Positions 15,574 to 23,613 of a stretch of DNA of 36,394 nt are shown here, piece by piece; the stretch's first letter is position 1, and the number at the start of each line of letters is the position of its first letter. Both the position numbers and the translations under genes were made by a program. The notes under the pieces were generated by a model. The model saw nothing but the letters and a program-made list of their open reading frames with translations, had not been told where the DNA came from and made no database searches. The stretch lies in assembly GCA_910586405.1 (NCBI GenBank), contig CAJUII010000024.1, positions 1 to 36,394 on the forward strand, written 5' to 3'. Source of the DNA: an uncultured Lachnospiraceae bacterium. GTDB lineage: Bacteria > Bacillota > Clostridia > Lachnospirales > Lachnospiraceae.

Positions 15574-16161
15574 TTATAAACTCCCTTTCGTCGAAAGTAC
15601 ATCTTTGATGCGCGCGTCCATCGCCACTGCGTCATCGAGTGCCTTTGCAAATGCTTTAAATACTGCCTCAATCATGTGGTGGCTGTTCTCGCCGTTTAGC
15701 ATTTTCACATGAATGTTCATGGCAGCGCTGTATGATACCGCATAAAAAAATTCTTTTACCAGAGACGTGTCAAATCCGCCTGTCATATCATTGGGAAAGG
15801 TACAGTCGAATTGCAGATAGGGGCGGCCGCAGAGGTCTACCGCGCAGAGCGCTAAGGCGTCGTCCATCGGCAGGATAAAATAACCGTACCGTTTGATGCC
15901 TTTTTTGTCGCCGACGGCGTCCTTAATCGCGGTGCCCAGCACAATGCCGGTATCTTCAACGGTATGGTGCCCGTCCACATGCAAGTCTCCTTTTACCGAC
16001 AGTGATAAGTCAAAAAAACCATGTTTTGAAAAGCCCTCTAACATGTGGTCAAAAAAGCCGATTCCCGTATTGACAGAGGCGTTTCCCTCACCGTCCAGAT
16101 TTAGTTTCATATGTATAGAAGTCTCTTTTGTCTCTCTTGTTACTTCTGCGATTCTTTCCAT
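15574..16161 (-). CDS. hisB: Imidazoleglycerol-phosphate dehydratase HisB
   Basis: A 195-residue monofunctional dehydratase of the sixth step of histidine synthesis (IGP to imidazole acetol phosphate). Metal-binding histidine motifs are present: FFDHMLEGFSKHG (36-48), VDGHHTVEDTGI (62-73) and NSHHMIEAVFKAFAKALDDA (159-178). There is no fused phosphatase domain. It follows hisD by 34 bp. Confidence 0.97.
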   Translation of the reverse strand: MERIAEVTRETKETSIHMKLNLDGEGNASVNTGIGFFDHMLEGFSKHGFFDLSLSVKGDLHVDGHHTVEDTGIVLGTAIKDAVGDKKGIKRYGYFILPMDDALALCAVDLCGRPYLQFDCTFPNDMTGGFDTSLVKEFFYAVSYSAAMNIHVKMLNGENSHHMIEAVFKAFAKALDDAVAMDARIKDVLSTKGSL

Positions 16162-16195
16162 GATTATCTCTTATCCTCCATCACACGCTTCTAAG

Positions 16196-17488
16196 TCAAT
16201 GCTCAAACCGCACACGGATTGAATTGGCGTGTGCAGTCAGTCCTTCTTTCTGGGCAAAGAGTTCGATATCCTCATGAACCTTTTCCAGCGCTTCTTTGGA
16301 ATAACAGATAATGCTTGATTTTTTCACATAGTCATCCACATTCAGCGGTGAGAAGAATTTTGCAGTGCCGTTTGTGGGAAGCACATGGTTGGGACCTGCG
16401 TAGTAATCGCCCAGCGGTTCAGAGGAATACTCCCCAAGGAAAATGGCACCGGCGTTTCGGATTCTTGTCATGGTGTCAAAAGGATTCTTTGTCAGAATTT
16501 CTAAGTGCTCAGAAGCAATCTCGTTTGTGGCATCAATGGCTGTCTCCATGTCGGGCGCCACAAGGATATATCCGTAATTTTCAAGAGATTTCTGTATGAT
16601 ATCCTTACGCTCAAGCACCTCGAGAAAACGGTCCACTTCATCGGAGACGTTCTTTGCGAGCGTCTCGCTTGTGGTGATCAGAATCGCAGATGCCAGCTCG
16701 TCATGCTCTGCCTGAGATAAGAGATCTGCCGCCACATACCGCGGGGTAGCGCTCTCATCCGCAAGAACCAGAATTTCGGAGGGACCAGCGATTGAGTCAA
16801 TGCTGACATGTCCGTATACAGCACGCTTGGCAAGCGCCACGAAGATATTTCCGGGGCCGACAATCTTATCAACCTTTGGCAGCATTTCAGTTCCATAGGC
16901 AAGCGCTGCGACCGCCTGCGCGCCGCCCACTTTGTAGATGGCGTCCACACCTGCGATGTCCGCCGCGACAAGCGTTGCGGGATTTACCTTTCCATCTGCG
17001 CCTGCGGGGGTGGTCATGATGATATTTGGAACGCCTGCAACTTTTGCCGGAACGACATTCATCAAGGTTGTGGAGGGATAGGCTGCTTTTCCGCCGGGCA
17101 CATAGACGCCGACATTCTGCATCGGTGTAATTTTCTGTCCCAAGATGGTTCCGTCTGGCTTGGCGTCAAACCAGCTGTTTCGTTTTTGCTTCTCATGATA
17201 GTCGCGGATATTGGCAGCAGAGTCCTTCATGACCTGTATAAAATGTGCATCTAATTCCTGATAGGCTGCCTCAATTTCCTCTTTTGTGACCTTGAAATTC
17301 TCTCTTGTGATGGTGCATTTGTCAAATTTCAGCGAATATTCAAAGACTGCCTCCTCTTTGCGCTCCTTGACTGCTTCGATAATCTCAGCGACTACTTTTT
17401 CGTAGTCCCCATAATCATTCGTGCTTCTTTTTAATAAGGTTTCCAGCAGATTCTGCTTGGTATCGTTTGTTAATTTTACTATTTTCAT
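16196..17488 (-). CDS. hisD: Histidinol dehydrogenase HisD
   Basis: A 430-residue HisD, a zinc enzyme that performs the last two steps of histidine synthesis (histidinol to histidine, two NAD). The family signature IAGPSEILVLAD (about 238-249) and the SQAEHDELASAIL segment with zinc-ligand Gln/His are visible, as are ASEHLEI and GPNHVLPTNGTAKF near the C-terminus. Length is normal. Only 4 bp separate it from the upstream hisG. Confidence 0.97.
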   Translation of the reverse strand: MKIVKLTNDTKQNLLETLLKRSTNDYGDYEKVVAEIIEAVKERKEEAVFEYSLKFDKCTITRENFKVTKEEIEAAYQELDAHFIQVMKDSAANIRDYHEKQKRNSWFDAKPDGTILGQKITPMQNVGVYVPGGKAAYPSTTLMNVVPAKVAGVPNIIMTTPAGADGKVNPATLVAADIAGVDAIYKVGGAQAVAALAYGTEMLPKVDKIVGPGNIFVALAKRAVYGHVSIDSIAGPSEILVLADESATPRYVAADLLSQAEHDELASAILITTSETLAKNVSDEVDRFLEVLERKDIIQKSLENYGYILVAPDMETAIDATNEIASEHLEILTKNPFDTMTRIRNAGAIFLGEYSSEPLGDYYAGPNHVLPTNGTAKFFSPLNVDDYVKKSSIICYSKEALEKVHEDIELFAQKEGLTAHANSIRVRFEH

Positions 17489-17492
17489 CGTT

Positions 17493-18149
17493 TTACGCTG
17501 CCTCCTTGAGTGCCTGTAGTAATTTTTTGATTCGCTGCGCTTCCATTTTCATGCTGACTTGATTGACAATCATTCGCGCGGAAAGCGGGCAGATTTCCTC
17601 CAGAACCTCCAGCCCGTTTTCCTTTAAGGTGGAACCAGTCTCAACGATATCCACAATCACATCGCTGAGCCCGACGATCGGTCCTAATTCAACAGAACCG
17701 TTTAATTTAATGATATCGACTGTCTGGTGTTTTTGATTATAGAAATAATCCTTTGCGATTTTGGGATATTTGGTCGCCACGCGGATCATCTCATGATGCT
17801 GCAACAGTTCTCTTGCTGAAGCCGGACCGCATACGCACATGCGGCATTTGCCGAAACCGAGGTCGAGAACCTCATACACTCTGCGGTTTTCCTCGAGAAT
17901 GGTATCACTGCCCACCACACCGATATCCGCTGCGCCGTATTCCACATAAGTAGGCACATCTGGACCTTTTGCCAGAAAGAATTTGAGTTTTAAGTCCTCA
18001 TTGACAAAGATTAATTTTCGTGAGCTTTTATCCTTCATTTCCTCACAGGTTATCCCGATTTTTTCAAGAAGCTCTAATGTCTTGCTGGCAAGCCGTCCCT
18101 TACCGAGTGCAAAGGTAAGGTATCGCATCTCTTCTGTCTGTCTGTTCAT
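17493..18149 (-). CDS. hisG: ATP phosphoribosyltransferase, short form HisG
   Basis: A 218-residue HisG of the short form, catalysing the first committed step of histidine synthesis (ATP + PRPP). It has FALGKGRLA (14-22), AADIGVVGSD (about 73-82) and the PRPP-loop-like region IVDIVETGSTLKENGL (about 165-180). It lacks the C-terminal regulatory domain of the long form, so it needs HisZ, which is encoded directly upstream (17 bp). The start at 18149 has GGGAGG 8 nt upstream. Confidence 0.96.
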   Translation of the reverse strand: MNRQTEEMRYLTFALGKGRLASKTLELLEKIGITCEEMKDKSSRKLIFVNEDLKLKFFLAKGPDVPTYVEYGAADIGVVGSDTILEENRRVYEVLDLGFGKCRMCVCGPASARELLQHHEMIRVATKYPKIAKDYFYNQKHQTVDIIKLNGSVELGPIVGLSDVIVDIVETGSTLKENGLEVLEEICPLSARMIVNQVSMKMEAQRIKKLLQALKEAA

Positions 18150-18166
18150 CTCAAATACCTCCCTTT

Positions 18167-19339
18167 TTATAGAAATATAACTTGTGAAATATGATGGTTT
18201 TCTGCAAATTCTGTGTAGTGCGCGCGGGGCTGCTCCTGCTTCATCAAAACCGTAGCATAGTTTTGCGCTCTGTACGCTCTCGCCTCTGCCACAGCCTTAT
18301 CAAAATCATCGGTGTACACCAGCAGAATCGTGTTGTTTTCCAGTGCGGGACAACATTTCTGACGCGTCAGCGCTGACACAAGATCATCAATCATAACGAC
18401 AAATCCTGTAGCCGGTGCAGGCTTCCCAAATTTTTCAAGCAGGTTGTCATATCTGCCGCCCTTTGCGATGGCGCTTCCCGCCTGATATGTGTAGGCGCTG
18501 AAAATGATGCCTGTGTAATAATTGTACTTGCTGACCATAGCCAAGTCAAACGATATGTACTGGTCCACGCCATAAACCTTTAACAGCTCATACACCTGTT
18601 TTAAGTGCATGATGGCATTTCGGGAACGCTGGTTATCCGCACACGCCAAGGCTTTATCCAAAATATCATAGGTGCCAAACAGGCTGTTTACACTCAGAAG
18701 TGCCTTGACGGAGTCGGCTGGTATATTTTTTTCTAACAAAAGTTCTTGTGCGCCAAATTCGTTTCTGTTGGATATGAACTCGCGCAGCGCCAGTTCGGTC
18801 TCCTCGTCAAGCGCCGCATTGGCACATAAGCCTTTAAAATACTCGATTTGTCCCACGGATACCTGAAATTCTTGTAATCCGGCATTGCGCAGCGCCTCAA
18901 CAAGCATGGCGAGCATCTCTGCATCTGCCTCCGGCGACGCATCGCCAAGCAGCTCCGCGCCCATCTGTGTTGTCTCTTTTAATTTGCCCTGCAAATCGCT
19001 GGTGTTGATAAAATTATTACCGGAGTAGCAGAACCGGAGTGGAATCGTCTCGTCCATAAAATACTTCGCGGCGCACCGCGCGATGGAAGGAGTAAAATCT
19101 GGTCTTAGTACTAGCGTATTGCCCTCTTTGTCAAAAAATTTATATAATTCTTTGGAGGGTGTCGTGCCGATTTCACGGCTGAACACATCAAAAAATTCAA
19201 AAGTCGGCGTCTGAATCGCCTGATAACCGTAACGATGAAGTATCTCGCCAAAAAGCTTCTGGATATTCTGTTTGTTGGCATATTCTTTTCCATAGATGTC
19301 ACGAACGCCCTCTGGCGTGTGCACAAGTCTTTTTCCCAT
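18167..19339 (-). CDS. hisZ: ATP phosphoribosyltransferase regulatory subunit HisZ
   Basis: A 390-residue HisRS-like protein. The N-terminus TPEGVRDIYG (8-17) and RPDFTPSIAR (about 77-86, motif-2-like) mark the class II synthetase fold. It lacks the C-terminal anticodon-binding domain and its partner gene encodes a short-form HisG, so HisZ fits rather than HisRS. HisZ binds HisG and confers activity and histidine feedback. It is the first his gene here, 83 nt or so downstream of the predicted transcription start; AAAGGA precedes the ATG. Confidence 0.94.
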   Translation of the reverse strand: MGKRLVHTPEGVRDIYGKEYANKQNIQKLFGEILHRYGYQAIQTPTFEFFDVFSREIGTTPSKELYKFFDKEGNTLVLRPDFTPSIARCAAKYFMDETIPLRFCYSGNNFINTSDLQGKLKETTQMGAELLGDASPEADAEMLAMLVEALRNAGLQEFQVSVGQIEYFKGLCANAALDEETELALREFISNRNEFGAQELLLEKNIPADSVKALLSVNSLFGTYDILDKALACADNQRSRNAIMHLKQVYELLKVYGVDQYISFDLAMVSKYNYYTGIIFSAYTYQAGSAIAKGGRYDNLLEKFGKPAPATGFVVMIDDLVSALTRQKCCPALENNTILLVYTDDFDKAVAEARAYRAQNYATVLMKQEQPRAHYTEFAENHHISQVIFL

Positions 19340-19428
19340 AAATCCTTTGTCAGTCCTTTCCAGTTCATTATCACTTTAGTGCATTAACGTGCTAATTCGT
19401 TACCATAGCGCCGCGATGCATTAAACGC

Positions 19429-19457
19429 AGTATACACTTTTTTTCTTCATGTGTCAA
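19429..19457 (-). promoter_or_regulatory. Sigma-A promoter of hisZGDB
   Basis: On the minus strand TTGACA (19452-19457) and TATACT (19429-19434) have a 17-bp spacer. The -35 overlaps the stop of recU. The leader that follows has only tiny ORFs without a run of His codons and no recognisable T-box, so the control mechanism is unclear. Confidence 0.75.
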
Positions 19458-19990
19458 CTATCCCGCTCGTTTAAATCAATCTGTATCATATCGAGATACG
19501 GCACCATCTGCCCGCTTTTGTGTTTCATGAAATACTGGTCCTTGAGCTCTTCGATCCGAAAACTCTTCCTGCCGCCGTTCTCCATTCTGTCCCAGAACAC
19601 ATTCAGCTCGCGGATACTCATATAGTACATCACATCACGCGCTGTAAAATAAATCAAAAAAAACGCGATGCCCTCCTGCCTGTCAAAATCCCTCATAAAC
19701 TGCACCTGATGCGGATGAATCTTTTGCAGTGTAAACAAATCCGCAGCGCATTCTTTCGCGTCAAAGCAGACAGGAAGCCCCTGCACAACGCCTATGTAAT
19801 CGACGGTACTCTTCTGGTCAAAATAAGCCAGTGTGATGTGTCTTGACTCTTTGTCTATATTAATTGGTGTGATTGGCGTCGGTACCTTCTGAATCAGAGC
19901 AAGTCCATTGTCACGGTACTTTTCGTTTGCCATATTAATCATATCTTCTAAGAGAGAACCGCGAAGTCCCCTCGAGTTCCATGTAGCCAT
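19454..19990 (-). CDS. recU: Holliday junction resolvase RecU
   Basis: A 178-residue RecU-type structure-selective endonuclease that resolves Holliday junctions. It starts MATWNSRGLRGSLLEDMIN; E15 and the PD-(D/E)XK-like triad D64 (STVDYIG), D77 and K79 (CFDAKE) are visible, the middle acid being Asp rather than the Glu of Bacillus RecU. Residues 87-115 (LQKIHPHQVQFMRDFDRQEGIAFF, shown here in parts: IHPHQVQFM) match the family. The start at 19990 has GGAG 7 nt upstream. The gene begins inside the end of the RluA-type gene (56-bp overlap), which implies translational coupling. No pbp1 gene is adjacent, unlike in Bacillus. Confidence 0.87.
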   Translation of the reverse strand: MATWNSRGLRGSLLEDMINMANEKYRDNGLALIQKVPTPITPINIDKESRHITLAYFDQKSTVDYIGVVQGLPVCFDAKECAADLFTLQKIHPHQVQFMRDFDRQEGIAFFLIYFTARDVMYYMSIRELNVFWDRMENGGRKSFRIEELKDQYFMKHKSGQMVPYLDMIQIDLNERDS

Positions 19991-21029
19991 CGTTCTTCTC
20001 CAGTTCTTCTCCATTCAGTAATTTTTCAAATAAGGTGGGCGGCGGACATTCCAGCACTCTGCCCGAGGTCTGTATGAAAAGCTGCGCATCGTTTGGCGTG
20101 AAGGACGCCGGAAAAACCAGCTTGTGTGCATGAAGCAGTTGCGCGTGGACGCCCTTTTTGGCATAGAACTGATTTATCTTTGCATTGCCATATTTGGCGT
20201 CTCCTATAATGGGATGTCCCAGCGATGCCAGATGCGCACGAATCTGGTGTGTTTTTCCAGTAAAAAGCTGTACCTCCAATAAGGTAATATTGTGTGCTGT
20301 CCGAACGGTGTGAAAGGCGGTATCAATGCAGGCAGCGTCTTGCTTCAAGGATTTTGGCACATCGATTTCCTGAGGATAGATCATGACTTTATTTAGTACA
20401 GGGTCTTTGCAGAGATAACCTGTCACGCGCTCATCAAGTACAAGCTCGCCTGAAATCAGACAGTAATAATATTTTTCAAGAGACTTGTCCTTGATCACAC
20501 GGCTTAGATACTGGCTGCCAGCGAGCGTCTTGCCGCAAGCCACCATGCCGGAGGTATTTCTGTCCAAACGGTTGCAGATGGAGGGCTTGAAGGTTGCAAG
20601 AGATGCCGGCGTGATACGGTGCGTGGCAAGCAGATATCCAATCAGCCATTCATTGACGCTGATCTCCTCCGGTTTTGCTTTTTGTGATAGGATTCCCGCC
20701 GGCTTATCGACCACGAGAATTTGATCGTCCTCATAAACGACATTCAAGTGCTTTAGCTTTTGATATGCCTGTTCATAGGGTGTGATCTCGGCCGTATCGC
20801 TCATATCTGTCCCGCAAAACTTTTGAAATGTTTCATTGGCAAGAAAAAATTTCACTTCATCATCGAGACACAGCTTTTCTCTGCCATCTGCCTTTTTTCC
20901 GTTCAGGACAATATTCTTTTTGCGAAGCATCTTATAAATAAAGCTGTCGGGGGCGTCTTTTAGCAGTTTTTTCAGATATTTGTCAAAGCGCTGCCCTGCC
21001 TCATTGATAGAAATCTTTGTTGCAATCAT
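19935..21029 (-). CDS. RluA family pseudouridine synthase with S4 domain
   Basis: A 364-residue rRNA or tRNA pseudouridine synthase. An S4 RNA-binding domain occupies about residues 8-65 (RFDKYLKKLLKD...RKKNIVLNGKKA). The catalytic domain starts near 95; D156 in NRLDRNTSG is the catalytic aspartate, and TGKTHQIRAHLASLGHPI is the conserved helix/loop near the C-terminus. It is RluC/RluD-like, but the exact target uridines cannot be read from sequence. The last 19 codons overlap recU in another frame. It follows a small membrane protein gene by 24 bp. Confidence 0.93.
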   Translation of the reverse strand: MIATKISINEAGQRFDKYLKKLLKDAPDSFIYKMLRKKNIVLNGKKADGREKLCLDDEVKFFLANETFQKFCGTDMSDTAEITPYEQAYQKLKHLNVVYEDDQILVVDKPAGILSQKAKPEEISVNEWLIGYLLATHRITPASLATFKPSICNRLDRNTSGMVACGKTLAGSQYLSRVIKDKSLEKYYYCLISGELVLDERVTGYLCKDPVLNKVMIYPQEIDVPKSLKQDAACIDTAFHTVRTAHNITLLEVQLFTGKTHQIRAHLASLGHPIIGDAKYGNAKINQFYAKKGVHAQLLHAHKLVFPASFTPNDAQLFIQTSGRVLECPPPTLFEKLLNGEELEKNDGYMELEGTSRFSLRRYD

Positions 21030-21053
21030 AACCGCTGTCTCCTGTTACAACTG

Positions 21054-21620
21054 TCATAACGAAATGTCACACAAGAGCGTTAGAATTTCTGCTTCTTTTT
21101 TGCCGGGTTCTAATGCCTGTAATTGGGCTAACCGCTCTGTAAAACGCGCTTTCTCGTAAAAAATCTTAATCGTTACATTTTTCACACTGTTTTGTTTGAG
21201 GATTCCTTGTATATGCTCTTCACACGCAGCAGCATCGCACGCAGCAAACTCTGTGTAGCCAATCAGATGGTTGCCGCGCACAGCAAAACAGTTTATCGGG
21301 AAATTTGCTTTGTAGGAGGTCAGATACATGCTATAAAGCACAGGCACCGCACCTTCCTGTCTGGAGACTTCCTGATAAACCTTTTCGCTGAACTTTGGAA
21401 TCTTGAAGTACATGACGACCGATACCAGACTCTTGCTCGATGGCAGCAGTCCTAGGACAGCAACGATTGTGAGAAGATTTTCCTTTTTTCCTGTAGAAAA
21501 ATATCCCAGCAAAAATACTGCAATTGATATCAAAAAATATGCTGCGGTGCGAATGACCACTCTTTTACGTTCATATGAAGGGTATCCATACTCTCCCTTT
21601 TGCTGCTTTTGCATTTTCAT
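21054..21620 (-). CDS. Two-helix membrane protein of unknown function
   Basis: A 188-residue protein not matched to a named family. A short basic cytoplasmic N-terminus (1-24; rich in Lys, Gln, Tyr) is followed by two hydrophobic helices (about 25-43 and 48-68) and a ~120-residue soluble C-terminal domain with alternating strands and helices (GNHLIGYTEF, VKNVTIKIFYE). The likely topology puts both ends in the cytoplasm. It lies between an SDR gene and the RluA-type gene with 24-28 bp gaps, so it is co-transcribed with them; context gives no clear function. Confidence 0.75.
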   Translation of the reverse strand: MKMQKQQKGEYGYPSYERKRVVIRTAAYFLISIAVFLLGYFSTGKKENLLTIVAVLGLLPSSKSLVSVVMYFKIPKFSEKVYQEVSRQEGAVPVLYSMYLTSYKANFPINCFAVRGNHLIGYTEFAACDAAACEEHIQGILKQNSVKNVTIKIFYEKARFTERLAQLQALEPGKKEAEILTLLCDISL

Positions 21621-21648
21621 CTGCTGTCTCCTGATAATTTCATGAAAC

Positions 21649-22410
21649 TTATTTTAAGAAGCGCATAACCTCCAGAAGCACGCTGTGCGGAAGTACCTTT
21701 GCAAGTACTTCAAAGCTCTGTATCCAGCCGCCGTACACAGACCGTTCCCGCTTATGATAGGAATCTGCAATCGCTTTTTCTACCACTTGGTCTGCCCGGA
21801 CCAGCGTGAGCTTTTTCACGGCAAGCGTGCTGCCCGTTTTTTCCGCAATGTCAAAAAACGGTGTGTCCACTGGTCCTGGACAGACTGCGGTGACATAGAT
21901 TTTCCTGCGGCGCAGCTCTTGATTCAATGCTCTCGAAAAACTGAGCACATAGGATTTTGTCGCCGCATAAACTGCAAAATTGGGCTGAGGTAAAAAGGCT
22001 GCGCTGGACGCGAGCTGTATGATGCGGCTGTTTTTGCGCATATAGGGAATACATAAATGTGTGAGCTGGGTCAGCGCCTTACAGTTGACATCAATCATGC
22101 CAAGCTCGTCTTTGATGCTGGAGGCAGAAAAATCTCCCATGATGCCATATCCCGCACTGTTGACCAGCATTCGAATCACTGGTCTCTCGTCTGCAAGCAC
22201 TTTTTTCAACCGCTCTATATGTTCATCATTTGTGACATCCATATCCAGCACCCGTGTTGTGTGTTCAAGATGCTGAGCCACCTCCAGCATTTCTTTTTTG
22301 CGGCGTGCAACCAGCCAGATTTCGTCGATATTCTGAAAAACATTGTCCAGTTGCAGCGCAAATTCTACACCCATGCCCGAGGAGGCACCTGTAATCAAAA
22401 TAATATTCAT
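21649..22410 (-). CDS. Short-chain dehydrogenase/reductase
   Basis: A 253-residue classical SDR. The cofactor motif TGASSGMG (7-14), NSAG (84-87), a catalytic serine in LASSAAF (135 or 136) and Y148-x3-K152 (YAATK) are all present, followed by PGPVDTPFF (about 179-187). An ARRKK segment after the second strand (35-39) suggests a preference for NADP(H). The substrate is unknown. The C-terminal ~30 residues are hydrophobic enough for membrane association, as in the DltE-like group. Confidence 0.9.
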   Translation of the reverse strand: MNIILITGASSGMGVEFALQLDNVFQNIDEIWLVARRKKEMLEVAQHLEHTTRVLDMDVTNDEHIERLKKVLADERPVIRMLVNSAGYGIMGDFSASSIKDELGMIDVNCKALTQLTHLCIPYMRKNSRIIQLASSAAFLPQPNFAVYAATKSYVLSFSRALNQELRRRKIYVTAVCPGPVDTPFFDIAEKTGSTLAVKKLTLVRADQVVEKAIADSYHKRERSVYGGWIQSFEVLAKVLPHSVLLEVMRFLK

Positions 22411-22424
22411 AGCTCAATCTCCAT

Positions 22425-23441
22425 TTATATAAATTTATTCATATCATCACAGCTTTCCATCACATAGATCGTCGTCTGGCGCGTTTTTGAATTGATCTGC
22501 TGACTCTCGGCATAAGCAGCCAGATCAGCCGCTTTCTTACAGCTACAATCTTTGAGGAAATATAATATTTGTTCCTTATCTACAGCATTTTCTTCATACA
22601 ACAATTTTAACATGCATTGATAATAAGTATTTTTGTGTGACGCTGGTATTGCAAAAGCACTGTCAACCGCTGCAATAATATTCTTGCCAGTTAGCAGACT
22701 TTCAAACACAGTCAGTCCTTTTATGATATCACTTTGTAAAAGTAAACGTACTTTGGCTGCATCAAATCTTCTTTCGTCCATGTTCATCAACCATGTGACA
22801 GTCTTGTCATTCAGTTTTTTAAAACGAAAGAAGCTTGAAAGAACTTTTGCCTTCTGTTCTAAATCTATTGCAGCATCATAGTCCCTCATAAGCTCTTCTT
22901 CTGTGCCAAGACGCTTGTATCCATAAAAGTTGACCCAGTGATCGGCAGCAATTTCTTCAAAAAACTGTTCATACCAGTCTAAAAATGTCATACCTGTCAG
23001 AAAAGGCGGCTTGTCGAAAAACCAGTCTACATCATCATATACAATCTTCCCTGTCTCGCTGCCCTGACACATTAAAAGATTGCCAAAAGTACACCCCTGT
23101 GTTCCGATTTTGAGTGCACCTGATAAAATCCGCGACTCAATTTGGTCATATTCCTCATCGGTACAATCGTCCATTGCATTGATCGTGTCCTGCCATTTCT
23201 CCAAGGTAAGCGAGTTATCAATAAACACAGGATTGTCAGGATTATTCGCATCATTATAGCATTTTAGTTTTTCCAATGAATATAATCCGTAATAGGGACC
23301 GGCACCGCCATTGCCAACTTTGGTTAGGAAAAACACATATTCCTCCGGCAATGTGATGTGATATTCCATTTCAAACTGCCGCACTTCCTTTAAGGATATC
23401 ACTGGATTTAGGCAGTACTTGTGCGAGCTTGCGCCAAACAC
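22425..23441 (-). CDS. SMI1/KNR4 family protein, 5' end disrupted
   Basis: A SMI1/KNR4 (SUKH) domain protein; in bacteria many SUKH proteins are immunity proteins of contact-dependent toxins, others have unknown roles. The open frame has 338 residues from a GTG at 23441, but nothing resembling a ribosome binding site precedes it. The frame stays open upstream and encodes a plausible N-terminal helix (NHLKKLVAKAAKADPEYK) leading into VFGASSHKY. An ATG at 23530 would join that frame if the G5 run at 23524-23528 had one more G. Key domain segments are ISLKEVRQFE, LPEEYVFFLTKVGNGGAGP and GCTFGNLLMCQG. The C-terminal half (about 180-338) looks like helical repeats. It is 14 bp upstream of the SDR gene; no toxin gene adjoins it. 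Confidence 0.75.
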   Translation of the reverse strand: MFGASSHKYCLNPVISLKEVRQFEMEYHITLPEEYVFFLTKVGNGGAGPYYGLYSLEKLKCYNDANNPDNPVFIDNSLTLEKWQDTINAMDDCTDEEYDQIESRILSGALKIGTQGCTFGNLLMCQGSETGKIVYDDVDWFFDKPPFLTGMTFLDWYEQFFEEIAADHWVNFYGYKRLGTEEELMRDYDAAIDLEQKAKVLSSFFRFKKLNDKTVTWLMNMDERRFDAAKVRLLLQSDIIKGLTVFESLLTGKNIIAAVDSAFAIPASHKNTYYQCMLKLLYEENAVDKEQILYFLKDCSCKKAADLAAYAESQQINSKTRQTTIYVMESCDDMNKFI

Positions 23442-23543
23442 CTTATATTCAGGGTCCGCTTTCGCGGCTTTTGCTACTAACTTTTTTAAATGATTTGCAT
23501 AGGTAAATCCAAGTATTATAATTCCCCCATTCGGTTCAAGGTA

Positions 23544-23613
23544 TCAGTGCCCTCTTGTAATCTGTTTGTGTTTGTGAATATTTCGTATCGTCTTTTTCTT
23601 GACCGCCGTCTGC
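23544..23613 (-). pseudogene. Out-of-frame C-terminal tail of the YgiQ gene
   Basis: After the stop at 23614 a shifted frame, entered by removing one A from the A11 run, runs to a TGA at 23544. It encodes a Lys/Arg/His-rich end containing AVKKKTIRNIHKHK, which resembles the normal YgiQ C-terminus. A sequencing error, a true indel, or slippage could explain it. Confidence 0.65.

Noticed and set aside
19340..19428. Histidine attenuator or T-box in the hisZ leader
   Set aside because: Tiny ORFs in the leader contain at most one His codon and no T-box sequence is recognisable.
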